A stretch of DNA of 64,000 bases from Imbricaverruca yamaguchii (GCA_034440575.1 JAOTOL010001614.1:1054001-1118000), one strand, 5' to 3'; shown: positions 1-11,832, counted from the stretch's first letter. Notes: generated by a model from the sequence alone, not told the origin. Translations and numbers: made by a program.

Positions 1-129
1 GGTTGGAGAGTGACTGCCAACTGGATCAGATGCAGCAGAAGAAAAGGTAACCACAGTAAATGCAGTATATAGAAATGCAAATGCATGCATACACATGCAC
101 TATATACACATTGAAATAAATATATGCGA

Positions 130-227
<98 letters not shown>

Positions 228-602
228 ACATATGCAAATACTTTTTCAGTGCGAAGAAATACAACGAAGCAGCCGCCAGTGTTCGGAGACACTTCCCGCG
301 CAAAACAGCAAAAGTTATTGTGGTTCAGATATCCCTACTGGTCACGTATTATCTTCAGGATTGGGTGCCAGAAGTGTAAAATCAACGGAAAGGCTAGATG
401 AGGTGCTATATTTTCTATGAGGGCTATCACAGGGCTCGGAAAATACGTTCGTATTGCACTGGCGCGGGCTGAGCTTGGCTGGTTGTCGTTCGACATGCTG
501 GCGAGGAGCGATTTGCGACAGCATCTGGCGCATACTACGAGACAGCAAAAGGTTCACAGCGACTAAATTCACTTATCGAAACGCGCTTTTGTGTGTAGTT
601 GA
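1..602. other. unassigned sequence around a TA microsatellite
   Basis: Apart from the TA run listed separately, no coding signature, RNA gene or repeat is recognisable here. Short open frames cross the TA run but encode only Ile/Tyr alternation. Confidence 0.5.
137..225. repeat. (TA)n microsatellite
   Basis: An almost pure alternating TA tract of about 90 bp, interrupted once by a TATTATA step, followed by TATG variants. Confidence 0.95.
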
Positions 603-750
603 GATGACCCGAGCCAAGGTATCAGGGCAAACTGACCAAGATGACCCGAGCCAAGGTGTCGGAGCAAACTGACCAAGATGACCCGAGCCAAGGTGTGGGA
701 GCAAACTGACCAAGATGACCCGAGCCAAGGTGTGGGAGCAAACTGACCAT
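603..750. repeat. 37-bp minisatellite, 4 copies
   Basis: Four tandem copies start at 603, 640, 677 and 714, each beginning GATGACCCGAGCCAAGG. The first copy differs (TATCAGG instead of TGTGGGA) and the last two are identical. Confidence 0.95.
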
Positions 751-2423
751 TGAGTCTGCAGCCTGGTCATCAGCAGTGCAGCAGACTCTGGATGCTATTC
801 CCAGCTGGCCATTATTATTCAGGTATAACTCGACATTCTTCTGGAGTAAGCCTACGTATTCTGCTCACGGTAGGTGGCTATCTCGTCGGCTTTACCAGCT
901 CCAATTCGGTAAATTTTATCAAATCTAGCACGCGAAATGCCCTGCCATTGTGTACTTAACTAATCCAAATTTCCGATACTGAGTTTTCGCATTGCATTGA
1001 TGATCAGAATGTCTCAGAATCCCCACCGTTAAAAAACTGCATTGCAATGCCGCACTGGGCTTCTTTAACCTTCGCAGGCGTATCGATGTTTTTATATATA
1101 TATTATGAATCAATCAAATCAACTTAATATCTACAAATGTTATGGTCAGACAAAAGCAGATATATGTGCCGATTTCTAAGTGTCAGGTAATTCAGTTTGC
1201 CGATCAACTGATGCTAACGCATTGAAATTTGATTGCTACGCAGTTAAATGACTAATAGTTGACTAATAGTTGAATAATTAAGCCTGCCATAGTCAAGATC
1301 ACCGTTATTACCTCACATTAGCTGCCGTTGGATGTAGAAGCAAATACATAAATGCTTGTATTTTGAGTGAGCTAAGCATATGCACGGAAACATGGATACC
1401 GACCTGGGAGAAGTGACAGGCTCTGGAAGACGTGAGAGCATACCGACCAACAGCACATAATCCTGTGCTGATAATACCGTTATCGCCCGCACGTGTGGGA
1501 GCACTACACCAGTCCGCCCCATAGCTATGTGACTCCGCATTCGAGGTCGTCTTGGTATAGCCTTCGTCCCGTAGGCTATATCAAGTCTCCGCACGAGAAC
1601 CCCTTCCCACTTTCGGAGCCCCCTAACCGCTTCAATGTCCACAAAGACCTCTTCGCTCTTCACCATCTGCACATATGGTTCTGGTGGGTCCCGCTGCTCT
1701 GCTACTGCGTAAGGCTTTTGGCTGGCATGGAAAGCGAAAGGGGCGGTAGCCAATATCATGTACTGCTTATGCATGTAGAGCTTATGGTCCAACTTGCGAT
1801 GAGAAAAGATGCTTACTACGGTTATTCCTGAAATTCGCTCCCGCCCTTAACATTTTTTAATGCACAAATACGAGAATCGAACGCACGGGACTTCATCTTC
1901 CCAGCGAAACATAGCGCAGTGTTATGAATGTCGGACATGCTGGTGTAAGGTGATATCAATACCCCAATGAATTGACACCGCACAACTTATGCCGCTGTTG
2001 GGATATTCGCCTTGCGTTCGAGCTGGCATAACTGGCGAAAGTATTTAGTTCGAAATCACCAGCTTAAGAAGCAAAGAATGATATAATGAACCATGGTCAG
2101 AGAAAAGCTCTTCCGTTTAAATATGTGCGACATGACCCCGAGCAAATGTTTAGTCTACCATGCAAAAACAGGGCATGTGTGGCATATATTTCCATTATTG
2201 AACAGCAATGCATTTGTAGTCTTCCCCGCCCCGGATGTTTATAAGGTCTCCTGTTAATATAATGATGTCATGCTGATCCCAGGAGATGTTTCATGGCATG
2301 CTCTTTCAGCTGATTTGAAGAACACGTTAATCTTATCAACAAATATTCGAAAAAGCTTTCCAAAAAATTATACAGGGAACTAACTCAAAGCGTACCCCAC
2401 GCTGGAACATCCACAAGTGATGC
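751..2423. other. unassigned sequence
   Basis: No recognised gene. The longest open frame is on the minus strand (1313-1792, about 159 codons). It has mixed, protein-like composition but matches no family I recognise. Around 1863-1935 the minus strand carries a box-B-like GCGTTCGATTCTCG, a possible remnant of a tRNA-derived element. Confidence 0.4.
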
Positions 2424-2482
2424 CCGAGTTAGTTAGTTATTAGGGCTTTAGGGCGCATCGACTACATGGTCATGTAGCGCCC
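2424..2482 (-). repeat. stand-alone SINE family 2 type 3' domain
   Basis: The plus strand reads GTTAGTTAGTTATTAGGGC then TTTAGGGCGCATCGAC and CATGTAGCGCCC. On the minus strand this is GGGCGCTACATGACC, a GTCGATGCGCCCTAAA core and a CTAA-repeat tail. The same layout ends the full-length SINE family 2 copies (GGCGACGCTACATGAC, GTCGATG, TAAAACTAATAACC). It is read as a 5'-truncated or related SINE 3' end. Confidence 0.65.
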
Positions 2483-2549
2483 ATAAGTGATGCCCGAATA
2501 CACTTCAAAACCAATCACTGAAACCGATGGGAACTGGAGCGATTCGGGA

Positions 2550-2615
2550 AGTGGTTGGTTGCTTATTGGGGTTTATGGGCGCATAGACTGCGTCGGCCAT
2601 GCAGCGCTCGACGCA
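2550..2615 (-). repeat. diverged SINE 3' domain next to a satellite array
   Basis: GGTTGGTTGCTTATTGGGG, then TTTATGGGCGCATAGAC and GGCCATGCAGCGCTC, match the 3' domain at 2424-2482 with several substitutions and the same orientation. It ends about 12 bp before the first unit of the 69-bp array. Confidence 0.5.
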
Positions 2616-2626
2616 GGGAGTGGCTC

Positions 2627-3660
2627 GGCCCCGCGTTACCAGCGATCGTCTCCATCCCGCCCGAGGTGTGTGACGGTGGTCGATACTGCAGCCGCGGCCC
2701 CGCGTTACCAGCGATCGTCTCCATCCCGCCCAAGGTGTGTGACGGTGGTCGATATTGCAGCCGCGGCCCCGCGTTACCAGCGATCGTCTCCATCCCGCCC
2801 AAGGTGTGTGACGGTGGTCGATATTGCAGCCGCGGCCCCGCGTTACCAGCGATCGTCTCCATCCCGCCCAAGGTGTGTGACGGTGGTCGATATTGCAGCC
2901 GCGGCCCCGCGTTACCAGCGATCGTCTCCATCCCGCCCAAGGTGTGTGACGGTGGTCGATATTGCAGCCGCGGCCCCGCGTTACCAGCGATCGTCTCCAT
3001 CCCGCCCAAGGTGTGTGACGGTGGTCGATATTGCAGCCGCGGCCCCGCGTTACCAGCGATCGTCTCCATCCCGCCCAAGGTGTGTGACGGTGGTCGATAT
3101 TGCAGCCGCGGCCCCGCGTTACCAGCGATCGTCTCCATCCCGCCCAAGGTGTGTGACGGTGGTCGATATTGCAGCCGCGGCCCCGCGTTACCAGCGATCG
3201 TCTCCATCCGCCCAAGGTGTGTGACGGTGGTCAATATTGCAGCCGCGGCCCCGCGTTACCAGCGATCGTCTCCATCCCGCCCAAGGTGTGTGACGGTGGT
3301 CAATATTGCAGCCGCGGCCCCGCGTTACCAGCGATCGTCTCCATCCCGCCCAAGGTGTGTGACGGTGGTCAATATTGCAGCCGCGGCCCCGCGTTACCAG
3401 CGATCGTCTCCATCCCGCCCAAGGTGTGTGACGGTGGTCAATATTGCAGCCGCGGCCCCGCGTTACCAGCGATCGTCTCCATCCCGCCCAAGGTGTGTGA
3501 CGGTGGTCAATATTGCAGCCGCGGCCCCGCGTTACCAGCGATCGTCTCCATCCCGCCCAAGGTGTGTGACGGTGGTCAATATTGCAGCCGCGGCCCCGCG
3601 TTACCAGCGACCGTCTCCATCCCGCCCAAGGTGTGTGACGGTGGTCGATATTGCAGCCGC
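2627..3660. repeat. 69-bp minisatellite, 15 copies
   Basis: Units start GGCCCCGCGTTACCAGCG every 69 bp from 2627 to 3592, with one register shift caused by a 1-bp deletion near 3207. Copies are nearly identical. The first eight carry GGTCGATATTGC (the very first reads GATACTGC), the next six carry GGTCAATATTGC, and the last returns to GGTCGATATTGC. Because 69 is 23 codons and the unit lacks stops in several frames, open frames of up to about 420 codons run through it. They are repeats, not genes. The unit contains CCGCGG and CGATCG palindromes. Confidence 0.97.
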
Positions 3661-3927
3661 CATCAGGTGGTACACCGGCATACCGCCAACAGATCACGCC
3701 GACGGAGCCCGGCTGGGCCGTCACGTGACGCGACTGGTGCGGCCGCCCCCCACCCCCACCGGCACAATCTGCATTTCTGACCGCCAGTGTTGTTGTAACC
3801 GGAGCCGGCCGCTTTAATTGGGCACCGCCTCCGGGTGTCACTTAGGCGGCCGGCCGGGTCACGTGACGTGACCAGTGTCACGTGACACTGGGCGGCGCCG
3901 ACATGACCGCACGGTCCGTCGCGCCGC
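3661..3927. other. GC-rich spacer with CACGTGAC words
   Basis: Holds repeated TCACGTGAC / GTGACGTGACC words around 3720-3735 and 3857-3890, including an imperfect inverted repeat (GTGTCACGTGACAC). No coding sequence is recognised. Confidence 0.5.
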
Positions 3928-4100
3928 TGCGCAACTCCAGCAGTGGCGCTGCGCAACTCCAGCGGTGGCGCTGCGCAACTCCGCCCGGGTCGCTGTGCAC
4001 CACCGGCATTGGCGCTGCGTATCTCCAGCGGTGGCGCTGCGCAACTCCAGCGGTGACGCTGCGCAACTCCAGCAGTTGCGCTGCGCACTACCGGCGTTCG
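3928..4100. repeat. 22-bp degenerate minisatellite
   Basis: About seven copies of a unit near GCGCTGCGCAACTCCAGCGG, with variants (GTATCTCCAGC, ACTCCGCCCGGG, ACTACCGGCG). Open frames on both strands across it are repeat-derived. Confidence 0.85.
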
Positions 4101-4263
4101 GCGCGCGATCGTCAGGCGCACAAACGGCGGCGCTGCGCGAGCGACCCAGGCGCTCGCGCAGCTCGTATTTTTATTGGAATGCATGGAATCAAAGTCTTCA
4201 GCAAGGCTCTAGTTGCAGATTCCCAAGTTGGAGTTGTAGGCCCAGAGCCAGTGCTAGAGACAA

Positions 4264-5397
4264 CTAGAGCTAGAGAGAGCTAGAGCTAGAGAGCTAGAGC
4301 TAGATCTAGAGAGCTAGAGCTAGATCTAGAGAGCTAGAGCTAGAGCTAGAGCTAGAGAGCTAGAGCTAGAGCTAGAGAGCTAGAGAGCTAGAGAGCTAGA
4401 GCTAGAGAGCTAGAGCTAGAGAGCTAGAGCTAGAGAGCTAGAGCTAGGAGAGCTAGAGCTAGAGAGCTAGAGCTAGAGAGCTAGAGCTAGAGAGCTAGAG
4501 CTAGAGAGCTAGAGAGCTAGAGCTAGAGAGCTAGAGCTAGAGAGCTAGAGCTAGAGAGCTAGAGCTAGAGAGCTAGAGCTAGAGAGCTAGAGCTAGAGAG
4601 CTAGAGCTAGAGAGCTAGAGCTAGAGAGCTAGAGCTAGAGAGCTAGAGCTAGAGAGCTAGAGCTAGAGAGCTAGAGCTAGAGAGCTAGAGCTAAGAGCTA
4701 GAGCTAGAGAGCTAAGAGCTAGAGCTAGAGAGCTAGAGCTAGAGAGCTAGAGAGCTAGAGAGCTAGAGCTAGAGCTAGAGAGCTAGAGCTAGAGAGCTAG
4801 AGCTAGAGAGCTAGAGCTAGAGAGCTAGAGCTAGAGAGCTAGAGCTAGAGAGCTAGAGCTAGAGAGCTAGAGCTAGAGAGCTAGAGAGCTAGAGCTAGAG
4901 AGCTAGAGCTAGAGAGCTAGAGCTAGAGAGCTAGAGCTAGAGAGCTAGAGCTAAGAGCTAGAGCTAGAGAGCTAGAGCTAGAGAGCTAGAGCTAGAGAGC
5001 TAGAGCTAGAGCTAGAGAGCTAGAGCTAGAGAGCTAGAGCTAGAGGCTAGAGCTAGAGGCTAGAGCTAGAGAGCTAGAGCTAGAGCTAGAGAGCTAGAGC
5101 TAGAGAGCTAGAGAGCTAGAGCTAGAGAGCTAGAGCTAGAGAGCTAGAGCTAGAGAGCTAGAGCTAGAGAGCTAGAGCTAGAGAGCTAGAGCTAGAGAGC
5201 TAGAGCTAGAGAGCTAGAGCTAGAGAGCTAGAGCTAGAGAGCTAGAGCTAGAGCTAGAGAGCTAGAGCTAGAGAGCTAGAGCTAGAGAGCTAGAGCTAGA
5301 GAGCTAGAGCTAGAGAGCTAGAGCTAGAGAGCTAGAGCTAGAGAGCTAGAGCTAGAGAGCTAGAGCTAGAGAGCTAGAGAGCTAGAGCTAGAGAGCT
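4264..5397. repeat. 14-bp GAGAGCTAGAGCTA satellite, about 1.1 kb
   Basis: A nearly pure array of GAGAGCTAGAGCTA with occasional 6- or 8-bp slips (GAGCTA doublets, a few AAGAGCTA and AGGCTAG variants). The unit is built of the palindromes AGCT and CTAG, so both strands read similarly. About 80 units. Confidence 0.97.
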
Positions 5398-5402
5398 ACC
5401 CC

Positions 5403-5545
5403 GACCGTGATGTGGACGGCCCCGTGGTGTGGTGTGTACGGCCCGTGGCGTGGACGGCGTGTGGACGGCGTGCGGACGGCGTGCGGACGGCGTGTGGACG
5501 GCGTGTGGACGGCGTGTGGACGGCATGTGGACGGCGTGTCGACGG
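5403..5545. repeat. 11-bp GTGGACGGCGT minisatellite
   Basis: Tandem GTGGACGGCGT / GCGGACGGCGT units, with a looser start (GTGGACGGCCCCGTGG). Begins directly after the 14-bp array ends. Confidence 0.9.
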
Positions 5546-7369
5546 CCCCGGCCGAACGCACCCGGCGGGCTGGTTGCTGGCGGACCGGTCGCCGGCGGGC
5601 CGGTCGCAGTCAGCCATCTCGACGACATTATTGCGCCAACATTACCACGCCAGCTGACTCGCCGACACGGCCGCCAGGCTCGCCATTAGTATCAATTGAA
5701 TTCAGTCTACTTCGTCGTAACATATCGTCTTCAGTTAGATGCGGTCTGGAACACTCGAAGAGAACCCTTGAAGATAATGGCCATGCGGGTTCTAGTCGTT
5801 AGCAGGTGGACCAGGCTTGCCACGTGAGCAGGACGCCAGGACTTCGTCAAAGTGGCGCTTAAGCACGATGCATCTTTAGTGTCGCTGGGCCCTTCTGAAG
5901 AATGGATAAGTTTCATCCAGATTTAGCGGAAGTCTCAAATTTATTAAAAATAGACAACCGATTAACGTTCAGTCGGACAAAGAAAAAAAACTATTTTTAT
6001 GACGTGCAAGTTGTAAGCAGGGATGTGGTCTCCGAAAAGAAGCATTGTGGATGCCCGAGCGGTATTTATGTTTGCATGGCTTAGTGTACGGCCATTACTC
6101 TTAATTAAGGGCTAATTAAGGACCAATAGGCTTAATTAAGGGCTAAGTCAACAATCATTGTGAGCGCTCAAGGATTGTATGGGTGGCCAGCCACCCACAA
6201 AGAGACAGGAACACCCCTGGCTGGAAGATTATCATGAAATACAACAGGTCACAGGCGATTCGATGCATCAGCGGCTAATGGGATTCCAACGCGCAGCCTC
6301 ACGGTCACAGGCAGCTGCATTTCACCTGCAGCACCATGTCGACTGCAGAAGAAGAGCATGACGCATACGACCAAGACAGCCTCGTGCCTCGGTCGGGCGG
6401 GAGGGGGGGGGGAGCGCCGGGCCGACACTGAAGAGAGTGAGGGAACGGGCCGGCCGAGACAATCCTTCATCGGCGGGCTTATTAAGATCAGACGCGATAG
6501 CACAGCGTCTGGCGACAATCGCGCGCGCAGATCGACGCGTCCGTGCCGACAGAGGGCGCTGACGGAGGACACCGACGGCCACCGTCGGCGGAGCAGCTCC
6601 AGTTGCGAGCGAGCGCGGCCTTGCCGGTGATTGAGAGCGGTGTGAAAAAAGCCGCCAGACGGACGGGTGGGGGGGGGGTGAACAAGGCGAGCTGTCGGTG
6701 GACGCGGGGTCATCCGAGTAGCAGAGGTCTATCTGTCACCCCTCAGAGTACAAACAACTACATGAGGAAATGACAATGAAGATACACGACGAGCCGACGT
6801 CTAATGTGATGGGAAGAAGAGTGCGCATTGCGGCCTGTAGTCGCTAACGGCAATGATCATTCTTTGCAAGATAAAATATACAACTGTGTGATCCAGATCA
6901 GCTCAAATCGCACCCAGAAAATCGCTCCGCTGGCAGTAGTATTAATCGGTTAACTTCAAGTTTCAGAGGGTCGAGAAATGAAATAGTCCTGGCAGTTTCA
7001 GGTGTGGCAAGATACAATTGAGTCGCTTTCATTATTATTTCACGAGAAGGACAACAAATCATCGTTATAATTGCTAGAAGCACGTCTACCGGCGTCGGCA
7101 TCCATTGTTTAGCATTGCTTAGCTTTACACTGTGCACCTTATATAAATTTGAATAACTTTGCACTCCTTAACGTCTGAAAAGGTGACAAGTAATTCGACC
7201 AAAACACTTTCCCTGAAGGCAGTGTTCAGAGGTGTGGCTAGGGAACATACCAAACATTTGGTATGAAAGAGGCCGTAGCTGGTGGAAAATGTGCACAGCG
7301 AAAGGAAGTACGATAGTGAGGGAATGATAATACAATTAGCAAGTAGGGGCATAAACTAACACGGAGATT
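5546..7369. other. unassigned sequence
   Basis: No gene recognised. 6095-6150 holds several TTAATTAAGGGC words. 6350-6720 is GC-rich with G tracts and open frames on both strands that lack family features. 6780-7370 is ordinary AT-richer sequence. Confidence 0.4.
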
Positions 7370-7530
7370 GTGGTTATTGATTTTATGACACGTCGACCGT
7401 TCAATCATGTAGCGTCGCCAATCTCTCACGCCGTCTGGTCGCTGGCGAAAAGTAGCAACAGGTGAGAGTCGAACCCACAATCCTACGATTGTGAGACTAG
7501 CAGCTTACCTCTAAACGACCCTTCCCCCAG
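7370..7530 (-). repeat. SINE family 2 copy
   Basis: The minus strand starts at GGGAAGGGTCGTTTAGAGG and has a box-B-like GGGTTCGACTCTC. It continues with the family's body (GTCTGGTCGCTGGCGAAAAG on the plus strand) and ends with GTCGACGTGTCATAAAATC and an AATAACC tail. Clearly homologous to 10575-10739 and 32656-32820 but more diverged. No target-site duplication seen. Confidence 0.8.
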
Positions 7531-8456
7531 CACGGGGGCGATAGGCGGTGAAAAGTAATATAGCTGACAAACACTTTACATAGTGATTCGCGGGCAGGAT
7601 GTAGCACACACAAAATTAATCGAGAGAAAAGCAAGATATTGTCTATGTGCATTGCATTACCAAAACAAAACAAAATTACGAGACATCCTTTGGAATTCAA
7701 TGGTGCTAAATGGCAAAGAAAGAACACCGGAGAACAGAAACCGTCTATATCAAAAGTCTATGTTCAGCTAACGCCAAAATAGCTCGTAGAATTGCCTTAA
7801 ACACCACGCAATAATTGAAGTTAAAAATTACAACATTTCGCATACACGTAATATGCAGGGATGTAGTGTGCCCAAAGATATTCATAGATGTAATGTATGA
7901 GTTGCATATCGAGTGCGAGCTTTGCGCGGAAGAGTCGCGATAGACGGAGGAAAAGGAAGTGGCGGAACTAAATATAACGTTCAGAATTTACCGAGTTCCA
8001 TACCTTTTCACCACTTGCCTCCTCAAGCTCGATTCCCCTATATCTTATGAATTCTACGTTTTCCCATATATTTTACCACTCCCCTGTTTATTGTTTTGCC
8101 TACAGTCGTAACTGTTTCCCACTGACCACTTCCCTTCTCCAAATTCACACCTTGATGAAGTCGACGAAACTCGCACGCCCTTCGCAGTGTAGCAATGGCG
8201 AGCGGCAGCAGTGCCGATGCACAGTCGGAGGACAGAACGGCCTGCACCGACAGAAGGTAATCCTACAATCGAACACGCACCCGGTGGTTGCCTCTGAGCG
8301 TCTTTTTTCACTCGATATATATTCAATTCCCCGCAGTTCATCTCGAGCATGTAGATGGTGATAAAGTGGAGTCATATTTTAGGAGGCGGCTTTTGCAAGC
8401 ATCCCACTCGCCCGCCATTCTGGTTTGTTGCCAAGCTGGGACTGATGACACAGCTG
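7531..8456. other. unassigned sequence
   Basis: AT-richer unique sequence with no recognisable gene or repeat. Confidence 0.4.
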
Positions 8457-8958
8457 GCAGCAGCCGTCAGCAGTCGTCAGCAGCCGTCAGCAGCCGTCAG
8501 CAGCCGTCAGCAGCCGTCAGCAGTCGTCAGCAGCCGTCAGCAGCCGTCAGCAGCCGTCAGCAGCCGTCAGCAGCCGTCAGCAGCCGTCAGCAGCCGTCAG
8601 CAGCCGTCAGCAGCCGTCAGCAGCCGTCAGCAGCCGTCAGCAGCCGTCAGCAGCCGTCAGCAGTCGTCAGCAGCCGTCAGCAGCCGCCAGGGTATCAGCG
8701 GGTGTCAGCAGCCGTCAGCAGCCGTCAGCAGTCGTCAGCAGTCGTCAGGTCGTCAGCAGTCGTCAGCAGCCGTCAGCAGCCGCCAGGGTATCAGCGGGTG
8801 TCAGCAGCCGTCGGCAGCCGTCAGCAGTCGTCAGCAGCCGCCAGCCGTCAGCAGTCGTCAGCAGCCGTCAGCAGCCGTCAGCAGCCGTCAGCAGCCGTCA
8901 GCAGCCGTCAGCAGCCGTCAGCAGCCGTCAGCAGCCGTCAGGGTATCAGCGGGTGTCG
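8457..8958. repeat. 10-bp CAGCCGTCAG minisatellite with higher-order breaks
   Basis: Tandem CAGCCGTCAG with scattered CAGTCGTCAG variants. Three times (near 8688, 8782 and at the end near 8939) the array is broken by a longer insert, CAGGGTATCAGCGGGTGTC. That suggests block duplication of array plus flank. All open frames across it (poly Ser-Arg-Gln) are repeat-derived. Confidence 0.95.
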
Positions 8959-10574
8959 GCGGGGCGGCCGGGACACGTCGGAGGCGACAGGCCGGTCGGC
9001 CGCGCCGGCAGGTGGCTCCGCTCAGAGACGTCATAACCGGCGGCGAGGCCGACGCCCCCGCGGCCGTCGGAGCTCCGACGACTGTCCCGACACCTGGTGA
9101 CCTTGGCAGGAGGGCGTGTCGGATGAGCTCGTCAGACAAACTCAGCACACTGTTTCTAATCCATTGAGATCGCAGCAAATCACGGTCTGACCACACCGTG
9201 TGTAGCAGATCCAAGCGGTCGGCTGCTGCCGCGCTTAACGTATGCGCCAGAAGTGTGATAGTGGTGATGCCGATCCTGGTGGCCCGGACAGATACCCAAC
9301 AGCTGATGATCAGCCGGCGCGATGATACCGTACACAACGGACAGTCCGCCAGTAGAGCTATGCGGGCCACAGGTCGCCGACACTGTCTGCGATCTGCTGG
9401 TAATGATCTTCCGTCGGATGAACGTCTGACCCCTTCGTGACATATTAGTGGCAACGCAGACGTTTGACAGTAATTCAATGCTAATTGGTGTCAGCACCGT
9501 GGACGTTGGAAGAAGGGGCTGAAAAAATCAACACTCACTACAGCAGAGCCGTCTGGCTCAGAGTAAGATTGATCATAGTTGGAGTTGACGAAGCTATGAG
9601 TTGATGCCAAGAGCGTGGGAACCGGGCGGTGAAAAGATCAGTGCTCTCCCCATTAATTTTTGTTAAAAACTTTAGACGAGTCTATTTAGACGTTAGCATG
9701 GATGTTGAACGGGAAAAAATCGGCTTAAATATGCACCCTGCACCCACTGAACTTTGCAATATTCACGTGCCACTGGTGGTTGTTGAGCCGGCCAGTCGGT
9801 AGCGGGAGGTCATTTGCTGCGACGTGAGGCCGATCCCATCGCTGTGATATCGGTGGGTTTCCCTGACACGTGCCGCAAGCTGCAGGCCACAGGCCGCCGT
9901 CACCCCCTCCCCCAATGCTAGTCACAGGGTCACGTTACGGTTACGTCACGCGTCACCACCAGCCGCTGACCGGACTGGTGCCACCCCCTCGGCGGAGGTG
10001 CGCCACCGGCCCTGTGACACGTCACAGTGGCCTCAGTCACTGCCTGCGTCACTCCACCTGACCAGGGGCGTGCCGGGAGCAGGCAGGCACGTGATGTCAC
10101 CAACTCACGAGTCCGGGCACGTGACGTGACGACACGTGACGGAAACACACGGAAGCCTCTGCGGCTTTTTCGCGTGAAGAAAATCACCGGCTCTCGTGCT
10201 GGCTGCGCTGAGCACTTTACAAGGAGGTGAGAATGGCGGCTGCATGTGAGAATTGTCCTCACGGACGAGGCGGGGTCTGGACGGGGACGAGTGAAAACGG
10301 CTTGCTGTGGAAACGGAGCAGATCTGCTTCCCGTGGTCGAAGAATCGGTATGCACAATTGCTGCCGATTTCGAATGTAGTTCTCGCCAGCCACTCCACAC
10401 TTACACACTCAAGCTAGTGTAACATCTGGCTAATTTACCATTTTTCCGGAACCTACTTCACTTTAGTCCATGTTTTCTCCAGCGGCTCACCCGACTTCGA
10501 TCCGACTGGCGGTGGCAATGCATACACCTCAAAACTGATACCACCAAACTGGCGATCACAGTGGGTGACCCAGT
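8959..10574. other. unassigned sequence with CACGTG/GTGAC-rich stretch
   Basis: No gene recognised. 9915-10145 is rich in GTGAC/GTCAC words, including GGGCACGTGACGTGACGAC and ACACGTGACGG. They resemble the words at 3720-3890, 31020-31100 and 36830-36850. Confidence 0.4.
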
Positions 10575-10739
10575 CGGTTGGTGGTCACTGGTTTTACGAC
10601 ACACCGACCGTTGAGTCATGCAGCGTCGCCTATCGCTCACGCCGATTGGTCGCGAGCGAAGAGTAGCGACAGGTGAGACTCGAGCCCACAACCTTTCGAT
10701 CGTGAGACGGGTAACTTACCCCTAGACTACTCGTCCCCC
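10575..10739 (-). repeat. SINE family 2 copy
   Basis: Minus-strand head reads CGAGTAGTCTAGGGGTAAG, where TAGTCTAGGGG fits the pol III box A. A box-B-like GGGCTCGAGTCTCACC follows. The body is shared with 7370-7530 and 32656-32820, then GGCGACGCTGCATGACTC, GGTCGGTGTGTCGTAAAACC and a CCACCAACC tail. A target-site duplication is not obvious. Confidence 0.85.
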
Positions 10740-11724
10740 GCGGATGTACCAGAAAATTGGCGCCATCAAACTAGCTGTAACGGCCGGTGCCGGTCAACTG
10801 ACAAACTAGCTGACCTTCAATCGCTGAACGTGACGAACTGGAATGATGGGCAATAACAGGCCACAGTTGCAACATAACAGACGCACAGTTGTAAGTTTTT
10901 AACAGGTGCGCCGATCGCGGTGGGAAATGTCCAGCCGTTGGACGCATTATTCCGTTCTGAGAGAAAGTTCCCAGCTTTCAGTGTCATTCATCATAAAAAG
11001 GCAAATTGAAACCATCTCTCTCTTACCAAAAGAGATCTGATTTTTCATCACAATATCGAGTTCGTAGTTGTTCGTAATCATGTGCATGTTCTGAACAACT
11101 GAAAAATCGGAAATTACTATCACATGATTCAAGATTCGCCGGTGGTGGTGTGGTGGCTGTGGTGCAGTGGTTGTGTGCTAGTGGTAGTCTGGTGGTGTGG
11201 TGGTGATGTCGCGCACGGCTGAGATGACTCGGACAAATACTGTCCGAGTAATCTCAGGGGCGCACTTTGAATCTGGACATTTTAGTAGTAATGCGCCAAA
11301 TGGGCAATTGTCAACAATTCGTTCGGGTAAGATACGAAAGTAGTCCTTTTTAGCGGCTGTGACTGTGAAAAGCCGACAAACACGTTGTCAGGTGCTTCAC
11401 GGTCAAATGGGTGCTGGGAAGAGAAACCTTTAAAGGGATCTATTGGAATGAATAAAAGGGCAAATAGTATATCCGAACGAGTTGTTTTAATACATTGTGC
11501 TGATCGATTGAGCTCTCTCCAAACTGCATAGCTAATTCTTAGCTGGCACAATTATTCCGGAACTATAGTACATAATTACTGTTCAGTAGTTCACGCAAGG
11601 AGGGCCCATCAACAATATAATCATGCGCTTCATAAATTATGTAGTACATTAGTGGCAGCCTACGTGCGTGCTTGGTATTGCTGCAAGATGCCTAAAATGC
11701 CTACTTACGTTACACATCAAACAT

Positions 11725-11731
<7 letters not shown>
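10740..11731. other. unassigned sequence
   Basis: Unique AT-richer sequence. 11130-11200 has a GGTGGTGTGGTGG-rich stretch. No gene recognised. Confidence 0.4.
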
Positions 11732-11814
<83 letters not shown>

Positions 11815-11832
11815 ATATATATATATATATAA
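11732..11832. repeat. (TA)n microsatellite
   Basis: About 100 bp of alternating TA with one TTTTA interruption near 11810. Confidence 0.95.

Noticed and set aside
1313..1792. 159-codon minus-strand open frame as a gene
   Set aside because: No recognisable domain, no splice or start support; may be chance or an old transposon piece.
2487..3841. Open frames of 200-420 codons over the 69-bp array
   Set aside because: Repeat translations on both strands, with no non-repeat domain.
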